Of a stretch of DNA of 41,409 bases, positions 1 through 9,690 are shown one piece after another. The first letter of the stretch is position 1. Every line of letters starts with the position of its first letter. The stretch comes from Rhodococcus phenolicus (lineage in GTDB: Bacteria > Actinomycetota > Actinomycetes > Mycobacteriales > Mycobacteriaceae), in the NCBI RefSeq assembly GCF_001646785.1, contig NZ_LRRH01000079.1, forward strand, positions 1 to 41,409, in the 5' to 3' direction. The notes under the pieces are model-generated. The model saw only the letters and a list, made by a program, of their open reading frames with translations, did not search any database and was not told the origin of the DNA. Made by a program: the position numbers and the translations under genes.

Positions 1-1030
<1,030 letters not shown>

Positions 1031-1038
1031 GGACGGTG

Positions 1039-1065
1039 CCGTGGCCCGGCTCGGCCGGGCCACGG
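1039..1065. terminator. Bidirectional hairpin between trmI and the lipoprotein gene
   Basis: A perfect 12-bp stem (1039-1050 pairing with 1054-1065, GC-rich) with a 3-nt loop lies in the 45-bp gap between two convergent stop codons. There is no T-tract, as is usual for high-GC actinobacterial terminators. The position suits termination of both genes. Confidence 0.7.
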
Positions 1066-1075
1066 TGTGCCGGGC

Positions 1076-1567
1076 TCAGGTGCAGGGCAGGTGGCCCATC
1101 TCGAAGATCGAGCAGACGCTGTCGTCGGCGATGACCCACTGGCCGTCGACCTGTTCGAACGTCAGCGGCATGGGGGCGCCGCCGTGCGGCCCGGCGACCT
1201 CGGTGGAAGCGGTGACGGTGTCGTCGTCGACGGCGGTGACCGCGCCGACGGTGCCGGTCAGCGGGTAGCCGGCGAGCACCCCGTTGAACTGTTCGAGCAC
1301 GGCGGTGCGCTCGGTGCCGTTCTCGACGACGGCGGCCTTGGCGTCGACGGTGGCGGCCGGGTCGAAGAAGATCGTCACCTGCTGCTGCAGGACGTCGGCG
1401 GTGACGGGGGCCGCGGCGGCCGCGCTCGTGGTCCCCGGGGCCGATGCGGTGGCCGATTCGGTGGTGGCGCCGTCGCCGGCGGAGTCGTCGGAGGAGCTGC
1501 CGCACGCGGTGAGGGCGGCGAGGGCCGCGGCGGTGGCGGCGACGGTGGCGAGCGTGCGGATGGTCAC
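1076..1567 (-). CDS. Putative lipoprotein, MTB12/LppK-position type
   Basis: A 163-residue secreted protein. The N-terminus is a lipoprotein signal peptide (MTIRTLATVAATAAALAALT) followed by the lipobox LTAC, so Cys-22 should be lipidated and anchor the protein outside the membrane. Residues 23-55 are a Ser/Ala/Thr-rich linker. The C-terminal part, about residues 56-163, has the look of the mycobacterial low-molecular-weight antigen MTB12-like domain, including the ending FEQVDGQWVIADDSVCSIF and two Cys residues able to form a disulphide. Its place between trmI and mpa on the opposite strand matches lppK (Rv2116) in M. tuberculosis as I recall it. A purine-rich AAAGGGG lies just upstream of the start. 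A possible iron box overlaps the promoter. Molecular function is unknown. Confidence 0.8.
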   Translation of the reverse strand: MTIRTLATVAATAAALAALTACGSSSDDSAGDGATTESATASAPGTTSAAAAAPVTADVLQQQVTIFFDPAATVDAKAAVVENGTERTAVLEQFNGVLAGYPLTGTVGAVTAVDDDTVTASTEVAGPHGGAPMPLTFEQVDGQWVIADDSVCSIFEMGHLPCT

Positions 1568-1605
1568 GAAGGACCCCTTTCGTGTGAACCGTCGGAACGG
1601 ACAAG

Positions 1606-1624
1606 ATAGGCAAGGCTAACATCG
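1606..1624 (-). promoter_or_regulatory. Possible IdeR/DtxR iron box upstream of the lipoprotein gene
   Basis: This 19-mer contains TAGGCAAGGCTAAC and matches 13 of 19 positions of the canonical actinobacterial iron box TTAGGTTAGGCTAACCTAA, with the central AGGCTAAC block intact. It sits about 38-56 bp upstream of the lipoprotein start. It also overlaps a possible -10 (TATCTT, minus strand), where repressor binding would block transcription. The regulon assignment is an inference from motif match alone. Confidence 0.4.
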
Positions 1625-1667
1625 TGGGCCGTCCGGTTCCGGTGCCGAGCGTGTGAGTACGCCGACA

Positions 1668-1682
1668 CGTGTTCGGAACACG
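1668..1682. promoter_or_regulatory. 15-bp palindrome in the lipoprotein/mpa divergent gap
   Basis: CGTGTTC-G-GAACACG is a perfect 7-bp inverted repeat around a single central base, about 75 bp upstream of mpa. A wider GACACG...CGTGTC pair (1664-1669 and 1690-1695) surrounds it off-centre. The spacing does not fit the GAAC-N4-GTTC LexA box. It is a candidate operator of unknown protein. A -10-like TAGCGT for mpa lies downstream at 1722-1727. Confidence 0.4.
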
Positions 1683-1756
1683 GCTGTTTCGTGTCCCCCC
1701 GCACTTTGGCCCGTCTGCCGGTAGCGTGGAAAGACCGACAGCGGAGGGAGTCGCAC

Positions 1757-3526
1757 ATGTCAGAGAACCCGGATTCGGTTGCCGCCCGTGAGATCGACGA
1801 ATTGCGTACCGAGGTCGCCGCGTTGCGACGTCGGCTCGCCGAACCGTCCGACCAGGTACGCGATCTCGAGGCCCGCCTCGACTCCCTCACCGTCCGCAAC
1901 GGCAAGCTGATGGAAACGCTCAAGGAGGCCCGCCAACAGCTGATCACCCTCCGGGAGGAGGTGGACCGGCTCGGGCAGCCACCGAGCGGTTACGGGGTGC
2001 TGCTGAGCACCTTCGAGGATCAGACCGTCGACGTGTTCACCTCGGGCCGGAAGATGCGGGTGGCGGTGTCGCCGAATCTCGACACCGGCGATTTCGAACC
2101 CGGCCAGTCCGTGCGGTTGAACGAGGCCCTCACCGTCGTCGAGACCGGCGGTTTCGAACGGGTCGGGGAGATCACGGCGCTGCGCGAACTGCTCGACGAC
2201 GGCACCCGCGCCCTGGTGGTCGGGCACGCCGACGAGGAACGTGTGGTGTGGCTGGCCGCGCCCCTGGCCGCCGCGGCCGCGCGCACCCTCGACCCGGTGA
2301 ACGCGGACATCGCCGACACCGAGGACAGTTTCAAGCTGCGTCCGGGTGATTCGCTGCTCGTCGACAGCAAGGCCGGTTACGCGTTCGAACGCATTCCCAA
2401 GGCGGAGGTCGAAGACCTCGTGCTCGAGGAGGTGCCGGACGTCGACTACGGCGACATCGGTGGTCTGGGCCGGCAGATCGAACAGATCCGCGACGCGGTG
2501 GAGTTGCCGTTCCTGCACAAGGACCTGTTCCGCGAGTACGCGCTGCGGCCGCCGAAGGGCGTGCTGCTGTACGGCCCGCCCGGGTGCGGCAAGACGCTGA
2601 TCGCGAAGGCGGTGGCGAATTCGCTGGCGAAGAAGATCGCCGAGGCCCGCGGCCAGGATTCGAAGGAAGCCAAGTCGTACTTCCTGAACATCAAGGGCCC
2701 GGAGCTGCTCAACAAGTTCGTCGGCGAGACCGAGCGGCACATCCGGATGATCTTCCAGCGGGCCCGGGAGAAGGCGTCCGAGGGCACCCCGGTGATCGTG
2801 TTCTTCGACGAGATGGACTCGATCTTCCGGACCCGCGGGTCGGGGGTGTCCTCCGACGTGGAGACGACGGTCGTGCCGCAGCTGCTGTCGGAGATCGACG
2901 GTGTCGAAGGGCTCGAGAACGTCATCGTCATCGGCGCCTCGAACCGTGAGGACATGATCGACCCGGCGATCCTGCGGCCCGGCCGGCTGGACGTGAAGAT
3001 CAAGATCGAACGGCCGGATGCGGAAGCGGCGCTCGACATCTTCTCGAAGTACCTGACCGACGCGTTGCCGGTGCACGCCGACGATCTCGCCGAGTTCGGC
3101 GGCGACCGCGGTGCCTGCGTGCGGGCGATGATCGAGCGGGTCGTCGACCGGATGTACGCCGAGTCGGAGGAGAACCGGTTCCTGGAGGTCACCTACGCCA
3201 ACGGCGACAAGGAGGTCCTGTTCTTCAAGGACTTCAACTCGGGGGCGATGATCCAGAACATCGTCGACCGCGGCAAGAAGTACGCGATCAAGTCGGTGCT
3301 CGACACCGGCGCACCGGGCCTGCGGGTGCAGCATCTGCTCGATTCGATCGTCGACGAGTTCGCCGAGAACGAGGACCTGCCCAACACCACCAACCCGGAC
3401 GACTGGGCGCGCATCTCCGGGAAGAAGGGGGAGCGGATCGTCTACATCCGCACCCTGGTCACCGGCAAGAACGCCAGCACGAGCCGGGCGATCGACACCG
3501 AGTCGAACACCGGTCAGTACCTGTAG
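1757..3526 (+). CDS. mpa: Proteasome-associated AAA+ ATPase Mpa/ARC
   Basis: Hexameric unfoldase that binds pupylated proteins and threads them into the 20S proteasome. This 589-residue protein has the full layout. An N-terminal coiled coil that binds Pup spans about residues 10-75. It is followed by the OB-fold region. The AAA domain has Walker A GPPGCGKT at 273-280 and Walker B VIVFFDE at 346-352. A second-region-of-homology stretch ([18 protein letters not shown]) follows. The C-terminus ends GQYL, the tail that docks into the proteasome alpha ring and carries the penultimate Tyr. I chose ATG 1757 because GGAGGGAG lies at 1743-1750; an upstream in-frame start at 1691 has no support. It is monocistronic, closed by a strong hairpin. 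Confidence 0.97.
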   Translation: MSENPDSVAAREIDELRTEVAALRRRLAEPSDQVRDLEARLDSLTVRNGKLMETLKEARQQLITLREEVDRLGQPPSGYGVLLSTFEDQTVDVFTSGRKMRVAVSPNLDTGDFEPGQSVRLNEALTVVETGGFERVGEITALRELLDDGTRALVVGHADEERVVWLAAPLAAAAARTLDPVNADIADTEDSFKLRPGDSLLVDSKAGYAFERIPKAEVEDLVLEEVPDVDYGDIGGLGRQIEQIRDAVELPFLHKDLFREYALRPPKGVLLYGPPGCGKTLIAKAVANSLAKKIAEARGQDSKEAKSYFLNIKGPELLNKFVGETERHIRMIFQRAREKASEGTPVIVFFDEMDSIFRTRGSGVSSDVETTVVPQLLSEIDGVEGLENVIVIGASNREDMIDPAILRPGRLDVKIKIERPDAEAALDIFSKYLTDALPVHADDLAEFGGDRGACVRAMIERVVDRMYAESEENRFLEVTYANGDKEVLFFKDFNSGAMIQNIVDRGKKYAIKSVLDTGAPGLRVQHLLDSIVDEFAENEDLPNTTNPDDWARISGKKGERIVYIRTLVTGKNASTSRAIDTESNTGQYL

Positions 3527-3537
3527 TCCGTTGCGGT

Positions 3538-3574
3538 GAGGTGGGGCCCGGGAGACGATCCCGGGCCCCACCTC
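3538..3574. terminator. Strong bidirectional terminator after mpa
   Basis: A perfect 15-bp GC-rich stem (3538-3552 with 3560-3574) and 7-nt loop begins 11 bases after the mpa stop. It overlaps the stop codon of the convergent NUDIX gene by two bases. It would fold in transcripts from both directions. Confidence 0.8.
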
Positions 3575-4121
3575 ATTGCTGCAGCAGGCCGGCGAGCAGC
3601 ATGCGGGTGTCCGGCGCGAACGGCCAGGCCGGGTCGCGCAGACGGGTGCGCAGCTCGTCGAGTGTCCACCACCAGCCGGCGGCGATCTCGCTGTCCTGAT
3701 GGGTGACCGGTCCGTCCCAGCAGGCTTCGAACGCCCACAGGTGGCACCGCAGGGGGTGCCCCAGCCAGCTGCCGTCCCACGCGGCCGCCGCGAGGGGGCG
3801 CAGCGGGACACCGGTGACGCCGAGTTCTTCGGTCAGTTCGCGCCGGGCCGCGTCGACGGGGGTTTCCCCGGGGTCGATCACCCCGCCGGCGAGGCAGTCG
3901 TGGTGCGCGGCGAACACCGCCTTGCCGGCGGCGCGGCGGTGCACGTAGATGCGGGTGCGGTCCGGCGAACGCAGCAGCACCCCGGCGCTGCCGTGCCACA
4001 GGCCCTGCGCGTACACCTGTGAGCGGGGCGCCTGCCCGGTACAGCGGCCGGCGGCGTCGTACACGGCGACGAGTTCGTCGGAGCCCCGCTCGTACCAGGG
4101 AGTCGCATCCATTGGGATCAT
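3573..4121 (-). CDS. NUDIX hydrolase
   Basis: A 182-residue NUDIX-fold enzyme expected to hydrolyse a nucleoside-diphosphate-linked substrate. The NUDIX box is intact (GGVIDPGETPVDAARREL followed by TEELGV, about residues 77-100), matching G-x5-E-x7-REU-x-EE-x-GU with its metal-binding glutamates. The N-terminal DELVAVYDAAGRCTGQAPR and the later HLWAFEACWDGP segment resemble the Idi/YfcD-like NUDIX subgroup, but the substrate cannot be told from sequence. ATG 4121 (MIPMDATPWYERG) has GGTGG about 6 nt upstream; ATG 4112 is an alternative start. It converges on mpa and diverges from the DUF385 gene. Confidence 0.88.
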   Translation of the reverse strand: MIPMDATPWYERGSDELVAVYDAAGRCTGQAPRSQVYAQGLWHGSAGVLLRSPDRTRIYVHRRAAGKAVFAAHHDCLAGGVIDPGETPVDAARRELTEELGVTGVPLRPLAAAAWDGSWLGHPLRCHLWAFEACWDGPVTHQDSEIAAGWWWTLDELRTRLRDPAWPFAPDTRMLLAGLLQQ

Positions 4122-4221
4122 GCTGCCACCCGGACCCGCGTCGCGGCCGGGCGGCGTAGCGTCGGGGCGGTGCGCCCGGCACACGCGCGCGCCCGGTCCA
4201 CCGCCCGGAGGGAGTGCCCCG

Positions 4222-4602
4222 ATGCCCCTGCCCGCCGCCCTGGCCCGGTTCAACCGGGTCGTCACCAATCGCGTGGTGCGGCCGCTGGCGGCGCACCTGC
4301 CGTACATGGCGGTCGTCGAGCATCGCGGGCGACGGTCGGGCCGGGTGTACCGGACGCCGGTCAACGTGTTCGCCGACGGCGACCGCTACCGGTTCGCGCT
4401 GACCTACGGCCCCGGGGTGGACTGGTTGCGCAACGTGCGTGCCGCCGGCGGCTGCGTCGTGATCACCCGGGGGCGCACGGTGACGTTGACCGCACCGCGG
4501 ACGGGCCACGATCCGGGCGCGGCGTGGGCGCCGCCGCCGGTGCGGTGGGTGCTCACCACGATCGGTGCGACCGACTATCTGGACTGCACCGCCGCACCCT
4601 GA
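4222..4602 (+). CDS. Deazaflavin-type nitroreductase-family protein (DUF385)
   Basis: A 126-residue single-domain protein of the actinobacterial DUF385/Ddn-like family, whose characterised members use coenzyme F420. Visible family features are the helix PLPAALARFNRVVTNRVVRP, the strand pair with HRGRRSGRVYRTPVNVF, and GPGVDWLRNVRAAGG, where the ring-binding loop lies in Ddn relatives. There is no signal peptide or membrane segment. Start ATG 4222 follows GGAGGGA at 4207-4213. A TAGCGT at 4157-4162 may be its -10 box. Substrate is unknown; F420 use is inferred from the family. Confidence 0.8.
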   Translation: MPLPAALARFNRVVTNRVVRPLAAHLPYMAVVEHRGRRSGRVYRTPVNVFADGDRYRFALTYGPGVDWLRNVRAAGGCVVITRGRTVTLTAPRTGHDPGAAWAPPPVRWVLTTIGATDYLDCTAAP

Positions 4603-4638
4603 TCGGCCCGCTGCCCGCCCGCGGACGCGGTGATCACC

Positions 4639-4644
4639 TAGGCT
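4639..4644 (+). promoter_or_regulatory. -10 box of dop (leaderless)
   Basis: TAGGCT lies exactly 7 nt before ATG 4652, with no Shine-Dalgarno in between. This predicts a transcript that starts at, or within a base of, the dop start codon. Confidence 0.55.
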
Positions 4645-4651
4645 CGGTGCC

Positions 4652-6145
4652 ATGCAGCGGATCATCGGTATCGAGGTCGAGTACGGGATCTCCTCACCCA
4701 ACGAACCCACGGCGAACCCGATCCTGACCTCCACCCAGGCGGTGCTGGCGTACGCGGCGGCCGAGGGGGTGCCGCGCGCCAAGCGGACCCGCTGGGACTA
4801 CGAGGTCGAGTCGCCGCTGCGCGACGCCCGCGGGTTCGACCTGGGCCGGTTCAACGGCCCGGCCCCGGTCATCGACGCCGACGAGGTCGGCGCCGCCAAC
4901 ATGATCCTCACCAACGGGGCGCGCCTGTACGTCGACCATGCCCATCCCGAGTATTCGGCGCCGGAGGTCGCGGACCCGTTGGACGCGGTGATCTGGGACA
5001 AGGCCGGTGAGCGGGTGATGGAGGCGGCGGCGCGGCACGCGTCGAGCGTGCCCGGTGCCCCGCGCCTGCAGCTGTACAAGAACAACGTCGACGGTAAGGG
5101 CGCCTCCTACGGCACCCACGAGAACTACCTGATGTCGCGGGACACCCCGTTCTCGGCGGTGGTGGCGGGCCTGACCCCGTTCTTCGCGTCCCGTCAGGTG
5201 ATCTGTGGCTCCGGGCGGGTCGGGATCGGCCAGTCCGGGGACGAGGCCGGCTTCCAGTTGTCGCAGCGCGCCGACTACATCGAGGTCGAGGTCGGGCTTG
5301 AGACGACCCTCAAACGCGGCATCATCAACACCCGCGACGAACCGCACGCCGACGCCGACAAGTACCGGCGGCTGCACGTGATCATCGGTGACGCGAACCT
5401 GGCGGAGACGGCGACGTACCTGAAGGTCGGTACCACCGCGCTGGTGTTGGATCTGATCGAGGCCGGCGTCGACCTGTCGGATCTGCAGTTGGCGCGGCCG
5501 GTGACCGCGGTGCATCACATCAGCCACGATCCGACGCTGCGCAAGACGGTCGCCCTGGTCGACGGCCGGGAGCTGACCGGTCTGGCGTTGCAGCGGATCT
5601 ACCACGAGCGGGCCGCGAAGTTCCACGACGGCACCGACGACGCCCGGGTGCTCGACGTGCTCGACCAGTGGGCGAAGGTGCTGGATCTGCTCGAACGCGA
5701 TCCGATGGAATGCGCGGACCTGCTGGACTGGCCGGCGAAGCTGCGGTTGCTCGAGGGGTTCCGGAACCGGGAGGGGCTGGCGTGGTCGGCTCCCAAACTG
5801 CACATGCTGGACCTGCAGTACTCGGACGTGCGCCTGGACAAGGGCCTGTACAACCGGCTGGTGGCCCGAGGGTCGATGAAACGCCTGGTCACCGAGCAGC
5901 AGGTCCTCGACGCGGTGCACACCCCGCCCGCGGACACCCGGGCGTTCTTCCGCGGCGAGTGCCTGCGCCGGTTCGGTGCGGACATCGCCGCGGCCAGCTG
6001 GGATTCGGTGATCTTCGATCTCGGTGGTGAGTCGCTGGTGCGGATCCCGACGCTCGAGCCGCTGCGCGGCAGCCGCGCCCACGTCGGTGCGTTGCTCGAG
6101 TCGGTGGATTCGGCGGCCGAGCTGGTGGACCAGCTCACCCACTGA
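4652..6145 (+). CDS. dop: Deamidase/depupylase Dop
   Basis: Dop converts the C-terminal Gln of Pup to Glu so that PafA can use it, and also removes Pup from tagged proteins. It is a glutamine-synthetase-like enzyme. The 497-residue sequence shows the N-terminal nucleotide-binding strand [16 protein letters not shown] and the Dop-specific loop near residues 55-82. It also has [15 protein letters not shown] with the catalytic Asp-95, and [20 protein letters not shown], shared with PafA. The C-terminal domain includes [14 protein letters not shown]. Length and start match the mycobacterial protein as I recall it. It heads the dop-pup-prcB-prcA block; pup follows after 157 bp with its own likely promoter. 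Confidence 0.97.
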   Translation: MQRIIGIEVEYGISSPNEPTANPILTSTQAVLAYAAAEGVPRAKRTRWDYEVESPLRDARGFDLGRFNGPAPVIDADEVGAANMILTNGARLYVDHAHPEYSAPEVADPLDAVIWDKAGERVMEAAARHASSVPGAPRLQLYKNNVDGKGASYGTHENYLMSRDTPFSAVVAGLTPFFASRQVICGSGRVGIGQSGDEAGFQLSQRADYIEVEVGLETTLKRGIINTRDEPHADADKYRRLHVIIGDANLAETATYLKVGTTALVLDLIEAGVDLSDLQLARPVTAVHHISHDPTLRKTVALVDGRELTGLALQRIYHERAAKFHDGTDDARVLDVLDQWAKVLDLLERDPMECADLLDWPAKLRLLEGFRNREGLAWSAPKLHMLDLQYSDVRLDKGLYNRLVARGSMKRLVTEQQVLDAVHTPPADTRAFFRGECLRRFGADIAAASWDSVIFDLGGESLVRIPTLEPLRGSRAHVGALLESVDSAAELVDQLTH

Positions 6146-6218
6146 GCCGGTGCGGGCGTGGCCGCCGACACACGGGCGCGCCGCACGCCAAGTCGCACTC
6201 GGTGCCGGGTCGGCTCGG

Positions 6219-6224
6219 TAGGGT
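6219..6224 (+). promoter_or_regulatory. Possible -10 box for pup-prcBA
   Basis: TAGGGT in the 157-bp dop-pup gap would place a transcription start near 6231, giving a leader of about 70 nt before pup. No confident -35 was seen. Confidence 0.35.
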
Positions 6225-6302
6225 GGAGTTCTGAGCAAGCTGGTGGCCCGTCCCGGTCGTCGACCGGAGCCGGACACCACAGTGATCGAGGAGGTCGCGG
6301 CT

Positions 6303-6494
6303 ATGGCGCAGGAGCAGACCACACGCGGTGGTGGCGGCGACGACGACGAGGTCGTCGGCGACGGTGGTGCCGGTCAGGAACGGCGCGAGAAGCTGGCGTC
6401 GGAAACCGACGATCTTCTCGACGAGATCGACGATGTGCTCGAGGAGAACGCCGAGGACTTCGTGCGGGCCTATGTGCAGAAGGGCGGCCAGTGA
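6303..6494 (+). CDS. pup: Prokaryotic ubiquitin-like protein Pup
   Basis: Pup is a 63-residue, mostly disordered modifier attached by an isopeptide bond to lysines of target proteins. The sequence is acidic ([24 protein letters not shown]). It has the Mpa-binding helical stretch at about residues 27-55 and ends KGGQ. The terminal Gln means Dop must deamidate it before conjugation, as in mycobacteria. ATG 6303 follows GAGGAGG at about 6288-6294; an upstream in-frame start at 6243 would add an atypical basic extension and is rejected. The stop overlaps the prcB start by a GTGA tetranucleotide. Confidence 0.97.
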   Translation: MAQEQTTRGGGGDDDEVVGDGGAGQERREKLASETDDLLDEIDDVLEENAEDFVRAYVQKGGQ

Positions 6495-7345
6495 CAGCGG
6501 ATCGATCCTCACTTCCGTATCGCGAGGTGCAGCCCCGGCTGCACCTCGCGTCTCCGATGTCCTCGTTCACCGATCATCTGCGGGTGCACGCCCCCGAGTT
6601 GCTGCCCGAGAACCGGTTCGCCGGTCAGCTCGGTGCGCTCGGGGACGTCGCGCCGCACGGGACGACCATCGTGGCGGTGACCTTCGACGGTGGTGTGCTG
6701 ATCGCCGGTGACCGGCGCGCCACGATGGGCAGTCTCATCGCGAGCCGCGACGTGGACAAGGTGCACATCACCGACGAGTACTCCGCGGCCGGTATCGCCG
6801 GGACCGCGGGCCTGGCCGTGGAGATGGTGCGGCTGTTCGCCGTCGAGCTCGAGCACTACGAGAAGATCGAGGGTGTGCCGTTGACGTTCGACGGCAAGGC
6901 CAACCGGCTGTCGTCGATGGTGCGCGGCAATCTCGGGGCGGCCATGCAGGGGCTGGCCGTGGTGCCGCTGCTGGTCGGGTTCGATCTCGACGCCACCGAT
7001 CCGCACCGGGCGGGCCGCATCGTCTCGTACGACGTGGTCGGCGGCCGGTACGAGGAACGCGCCGGCTATCACGCCGTCGGGTCGGGTTCGTTGTTCGCGA
7101 AGTCGTCGCTCAAGAAGCTGTACCGGGGGGACGCGGACGAGCAGTACGCGCTGCGCAGCGCGGTGGAGGCGCTGTACGACGCGGCCGACGACGACAGCGG
7201 CACCGGTGGTCCCGACACGACCCGCGGCATCTATCCGACGGCCGCGGTGATCACAGGGACCGGCGCGACGCTGGTGCCGGAGACGACCTTGTCCGAACTG
7301 GCCCGCGCGATCGTGGCCGACCGCACCGCAGGAGGTGGGCAATGA
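6491..7345 (+). CDS. prcB: 20S proteasome beta subunit PrcB
   Basis: Catalytic beta subunit of the 20S core. The 284-residue precursor has a 57-residue propeptide ending at Gly-57. Autocleavage exposes Thr-58 ([20 protein letters not shown]), the N-terminal nucleophile. Later strands such as [25 protein letters not shown] (two quoted pieces joined: [11 protein letters not shown] and YHAVGSG) fit the family. Start GTG 6491 overlaps the pup stop by four bases, implying translational coupling, and the gene overlaps prcA by ATGA. Propeptide length equals that recalled for M. tuberculosis. The protein works with PrcA in a four-ring barrel. Confidence 0.96.
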   Translation: MTADRSSLPYREVQPRLHLASPMSSFTDHLRVHAPELLPENRFAGQLGALGDVAPHGTTIVAVTFDGGVLIAGDRRATMGSLIASRDVDKVHITDEYSAAGIAGTAGLAVEMVRLFAVELEHYEKIEGVPLTFDGKANRLSSMVRGNLGAAMQGLAVVPLLVGFDLDATDPHRAGRIVSYDVVGGRYEERAGYHAVGSGSLFAKSSLKKLYRGDADEQYALRSAVEALYDAADDDSGTGGPDTTRGIYPTAAVITGTGATLVPETTLSELARAIVADRTAGGGQ

Positions 7346-8136
7346 CGCTGCCGTACTATGCGTCCGCCGAGCAGATCATGCGGGACCGCTCGGAGCTGGC
7401 CCGCAAGGGCATCGGCCGCGGGCGCAGCGTCATCGCCCTGATCTACGCGGACGGGGTGGTGTTCGTCGCGGAGAACCCGTCGAAGGCGCTGCACAAGATC
7501 AGCGAACTGTACGACCGGGTGGGCTTCGCCGCGGTCGGTAAGTACAACGAGTTCGAGAGCCTGCGCCGCTCCGGGATCATGCACGCCGACATGCGCGGCT
7601 ACGCCTACGACCGGCGGGACGTGACGGGCCGGTCGCTGGCGAACGCGTTCGCCTCGACCCTCGGGTCGATCTTCACCGATCAGCCCAAGCCGTACGAGGT
7701 GGAGATCTGCGTCGCCGAGGTGGGACGCGCCGACACCGAGGATGCGCCGCAGCTGTATCGGATCACCTACGACGGTTCGATCGTCGACGAACCGCAGTTC
7801 GTGGTGATGGGTGGCACCACCGAACCGATCGCGACCGCGTTGCGTGAGGCATATCGGCCCGGCCTCGAACTGGGGGCCGCGGTGGCGGTGGCGGTGACCG
7901 CGTTGCAGCGCGGCACCGGGTCGGATGCGGCGCCGCGCACGCTGGGGATCGGCGAACTCGAGGTCGCGGTGCTCGAGAAGCCGCGGCCGCGCCGGGCGTT
8001 CCGGCGGATCACCGGTGCCGCGCTCGAGTCGCTGTTGCCGGCGACCGGGTCCGGCGAGACGGTCGCCGAGGATGCGGCGCCGTCGCCGGCGGAGCCGGAG
8101 GCCGACACCGGAACGACCGGTCAGGACGATTCCTGA
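7342..8136 (+). CDS. prcA: 20S proteasome alpha subunit PrcA
   Basis: Non-catalytic outer-ring subunit that gates the chamber and receives the Mpa C-terminal tail. The 264-residue protein begins [18 protein letters not shown], containing the N-terminal gate segment. It continues with the alpha-type helix and [20 protein letters not shown]. It lacks the catalytic Thr, as expected. The C-terminal 30 residues are a Pro/Glu/Thr-rich disordered tail. ATGA overlap with prcB couples the two, giving balanced subunit amounts. Its last 16 bases overlap the 3' end of the convergent PAP2/DAGK gene, so there is no room for an ordinary terminator between them. Confidence 0.96.
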   Translation: MTLPYYASAEQIMRDRSELARKGIGRGRSVIALIYADGVVFVAENPSKALHKISELYDRVGFAAVGKYNEFESLRRSGIMHADMRGYAYDRRDVTGRSLANAFASTLGSIFTDQPKPYEVEICVAEVGRADTEDAPQLYRITYDGSIVDEPQFVVMGGTTEPIATALREAYRPGLELGAAVAVAVTALQRGTGSDAAPRTLGIGELEVAVLEKPRPRRAFRRITGAALESLLPATGSGETVAEDAAPSPAEPEADTGTTGQDDS

Positions 8137-9629
8137 TCGGGTAGCCGGTAGAGCGTCAAGATCGCAGGGGCACTGCGGAATTCGAATTCGGTGCTGTCGG
8201 CGACGACCTCGCCGTCGGTGGCCAGGGCCACCGACGGCCCCTCGATCCGCACCGACAGGCCGCTCAGGTTCTGCTGGGCGTAGGTCGGGGACCGGTCCAG
8301 GCTTCCGGTGGCCACGGCGGTGAGCAGCCGCAGCCGTGACCATCGGCGGTCCGCGCGCAGGTAGCGCACATCGAGGGTGCCGCCGGTGAGTGCGGGCCGT
8401 GACATCGGGACCCGGTCGGTCGGCGTGTATCGGCCGTTGCCGACGAACAACAGCCACACCGCCATCGGGGTGCCGTCGAGCCGCAACCGCAGCGGCGTCG
8501 CGGTCGCCAGGACCCGCGCCATCGCCGCGGCCGCGGCCGGCCATTTGCCGATGCGTGGTTCCCAGCGTTCCCGCAGCCGCACCGAATCCGGGTAGCCGCC
8601 CAGGCTGGCGGTGTTGACGAAGGTGTGCTCGGTGCCGGCGGTATCGTCCTGTCCGGCGGCGCTGTCCGGACCGGTGACGGTGACCTGCCCGAGGTCGATG
8701 CGGACGGCGTGACCCTCGGTGACGGCGCGGATCGTGTCACCGGGGTCGGCGGCGCCGGCGTCGCGCGCGAAGTGGTTGAGGGTGCCGCCGGGAAACACCG
8801 CCAGCGGCAGATTTGCGGCGACCGCGGCCGAGGCGACCGCGACGACGGTGCCGTCCCCGCCGTCGACGCCGATCGCGACCGGCGCGTGCTCGCCGATCAG
8901 CCGGTCCAGTTCGGCCGCGAGGTCGTCACCGGCGGGCAGGGTGACGATGCGGGCGTCCGGCAGCGCGGCGCGCAACTCGGCGTGGTCGCTGTCGCCGTCG
9001 CCCGAGCCCGGGTTGACGACGACCAGCAGTCCGCGTCCGGTGGGCAGTGCCGGTGCCTCCACCGAGGGTCCGGCGACCGCGGGTTCGTCGTCGCGCACCG
9101 CCCACCAGCGGCGGGTTCCGAGCGCGATCGCGGCGCCGACGGCCGCGCCGACGAGCACGTCGCTGGGCCAGTGCACGCCGGTGTGCACCCGCGAGTACGC
9201 CACGGCGGCGGCCAGCGGTGCCACGACCGCGGCCGAGGCGGGGGACTCGAGGGCCACACCGGTGGTGAACGCGGCGGCGGACGCGGCGTGCCCGGACGGG
9301 AACGACGACGACGTGGGCATGGGCACGGTGCGGCGCCGGAAGTGCGGTTCGACGCGGGCCGGGGGGCGGCGACGCGGCAGCAGCGGTTTGAGCACACCGT
9401 TGGCGACGGCGCTGGCGCCGGCGACCGACAGCAGGCCGCGGACCACGGCCCGGCGGGGGGTGCCGCCGATCGCGATCCCCACCGCCGCGCACCCCATCCA
9501 CAGCACGCTGTGGTCGGCGACGCGGCTGAGAACCCGCAGTGCCGGATCGGCGTGGGAGGGGCGCAGCGCACCGCTGCGTTCGAACAGGACTCGGTCTGCG
9601 CGGCTCCACCGGGCGGCATCGAACATCAC
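8121..9629 (-). CDS. PAP2 phosphatase / diacylglycerol-kinase-like fusion protein
   Basis: A 502-residue two-domain lipid enzyme. Residues about 30-175 are a membrane PAP2-type phosphatase with its three motifs: [10 protein letters not shown] (81-90), PSGH (111-114, catalytic His) and [13 protein letters not shown] (146-158). Residues about 200-495 are a diacylglycerol/sphingosine kinase-like catalytic domain with [12 protein letters not shown], the GVDGGDGT nucleotide loop (254-261) and [12 protein letters not shown]. One chain thus carries both a phosphatase and a kinase fold acting on lipid head groups; the true substrates are unknown. GTG 9629 lies 6 nt after a TACGGT -10 box and could be leaderless; ATG 9626 is the alternative. 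It diverges from pafA and converges on prcA. Confidence 0.85.
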   Translation of the reverse strand: MMFDAARWSRADRVLFERSGALRPSHADPALRVLSRVADHSVLWMGCAAVGIAIGGTPRRAVVRGLLSVAGASAVANGVLKPLLPRRRPPARVEPHFRRRTVPMPTSSSFPSGHAASAAAFTTGVALESPASAAVVAPLAAAVAYSRVHTGVHWPSDVLVGAAVGAAIALGTRRWWAVRDDEPAVAGPSVEAPALPTGRGLLVVVNPGSGDGDSDHAELRAALPDARIVTLPAGDDLAAELDRLIGEHAPVAIGVDGGDGTVVAVASAAVAANLPLAVFPGGTLNHFARDAGAADPGDTIRAVTEGHAVRIDLGQVTVTGPDSAAGQDDTAGTEHTFVNTASLGGYPDSVRLRERWEPRIGKWPAAAAAMARVLATATPLRLRLDGTPMAVWLLFVGNGRYTPTDRVPMSRPALTGGTLDVRYLRADRRWSRLRLLTAVATGSLDRSPTYAQQNLSGLSVRIEGPSVALATDGEVVADSTEFEFRSAPAILTLYRLPDQESS

Positions 9630-9635
9630 AGGTTG

Positions 9636-9641
9636 ACCGTA
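9636..9641 (-). promoter_or_regulatory. -10 box of the PAP2/DAGK gene
   Basis: TACGGT on the minus strand ends 6 nt before GTG 9629. With the pafA -10 only about 40 bp away on the other strand, the two divergent promoters must share or overlap their -35 regions. Confidence 0.45.
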
Positions 9642-9678
9642 GATGCCGTTGCAGCCGATGGTCGCATCTTCGGAGCGG

Positions 9679-9684
9679 TACTGT
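9679..9684 (+). promoter_or_regulatory. -10 box of pafA (leaderless)
   Basis: TACTGT ends 6 nt before GTG 9691. CGAGGT lies between but is too close to act as a ribosome binding site, so leaderless initiation is likely. Confidence 0.45.
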
Positions 9685-9690
9685 CGAGGT

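Noticed and set aside
1668-1682. The palindrome upstream of mpa as a LexA box
   Set aside because: The actinobacterial LexA box needs GAAC-N4-GTTC; here the arms are in the opposite order with a single central base.
1760-3811. A 683-codon open frame antisense to mpa, and similar long antisense frames over dop, lnt and the STM401x genes
   Set aside because: Very high GC removes stop codons from opposite frames. These translations are Arg/Pro/Ala-rich with no recognisable domain, and they mirror confident genes.
6243-6302. A longer Pup beginning at 6243
   Set aside because: It adds 20 basic residues not seen in Pup, while ATG 6303 has a good ribosome binding site and gives the usual 63 residues.
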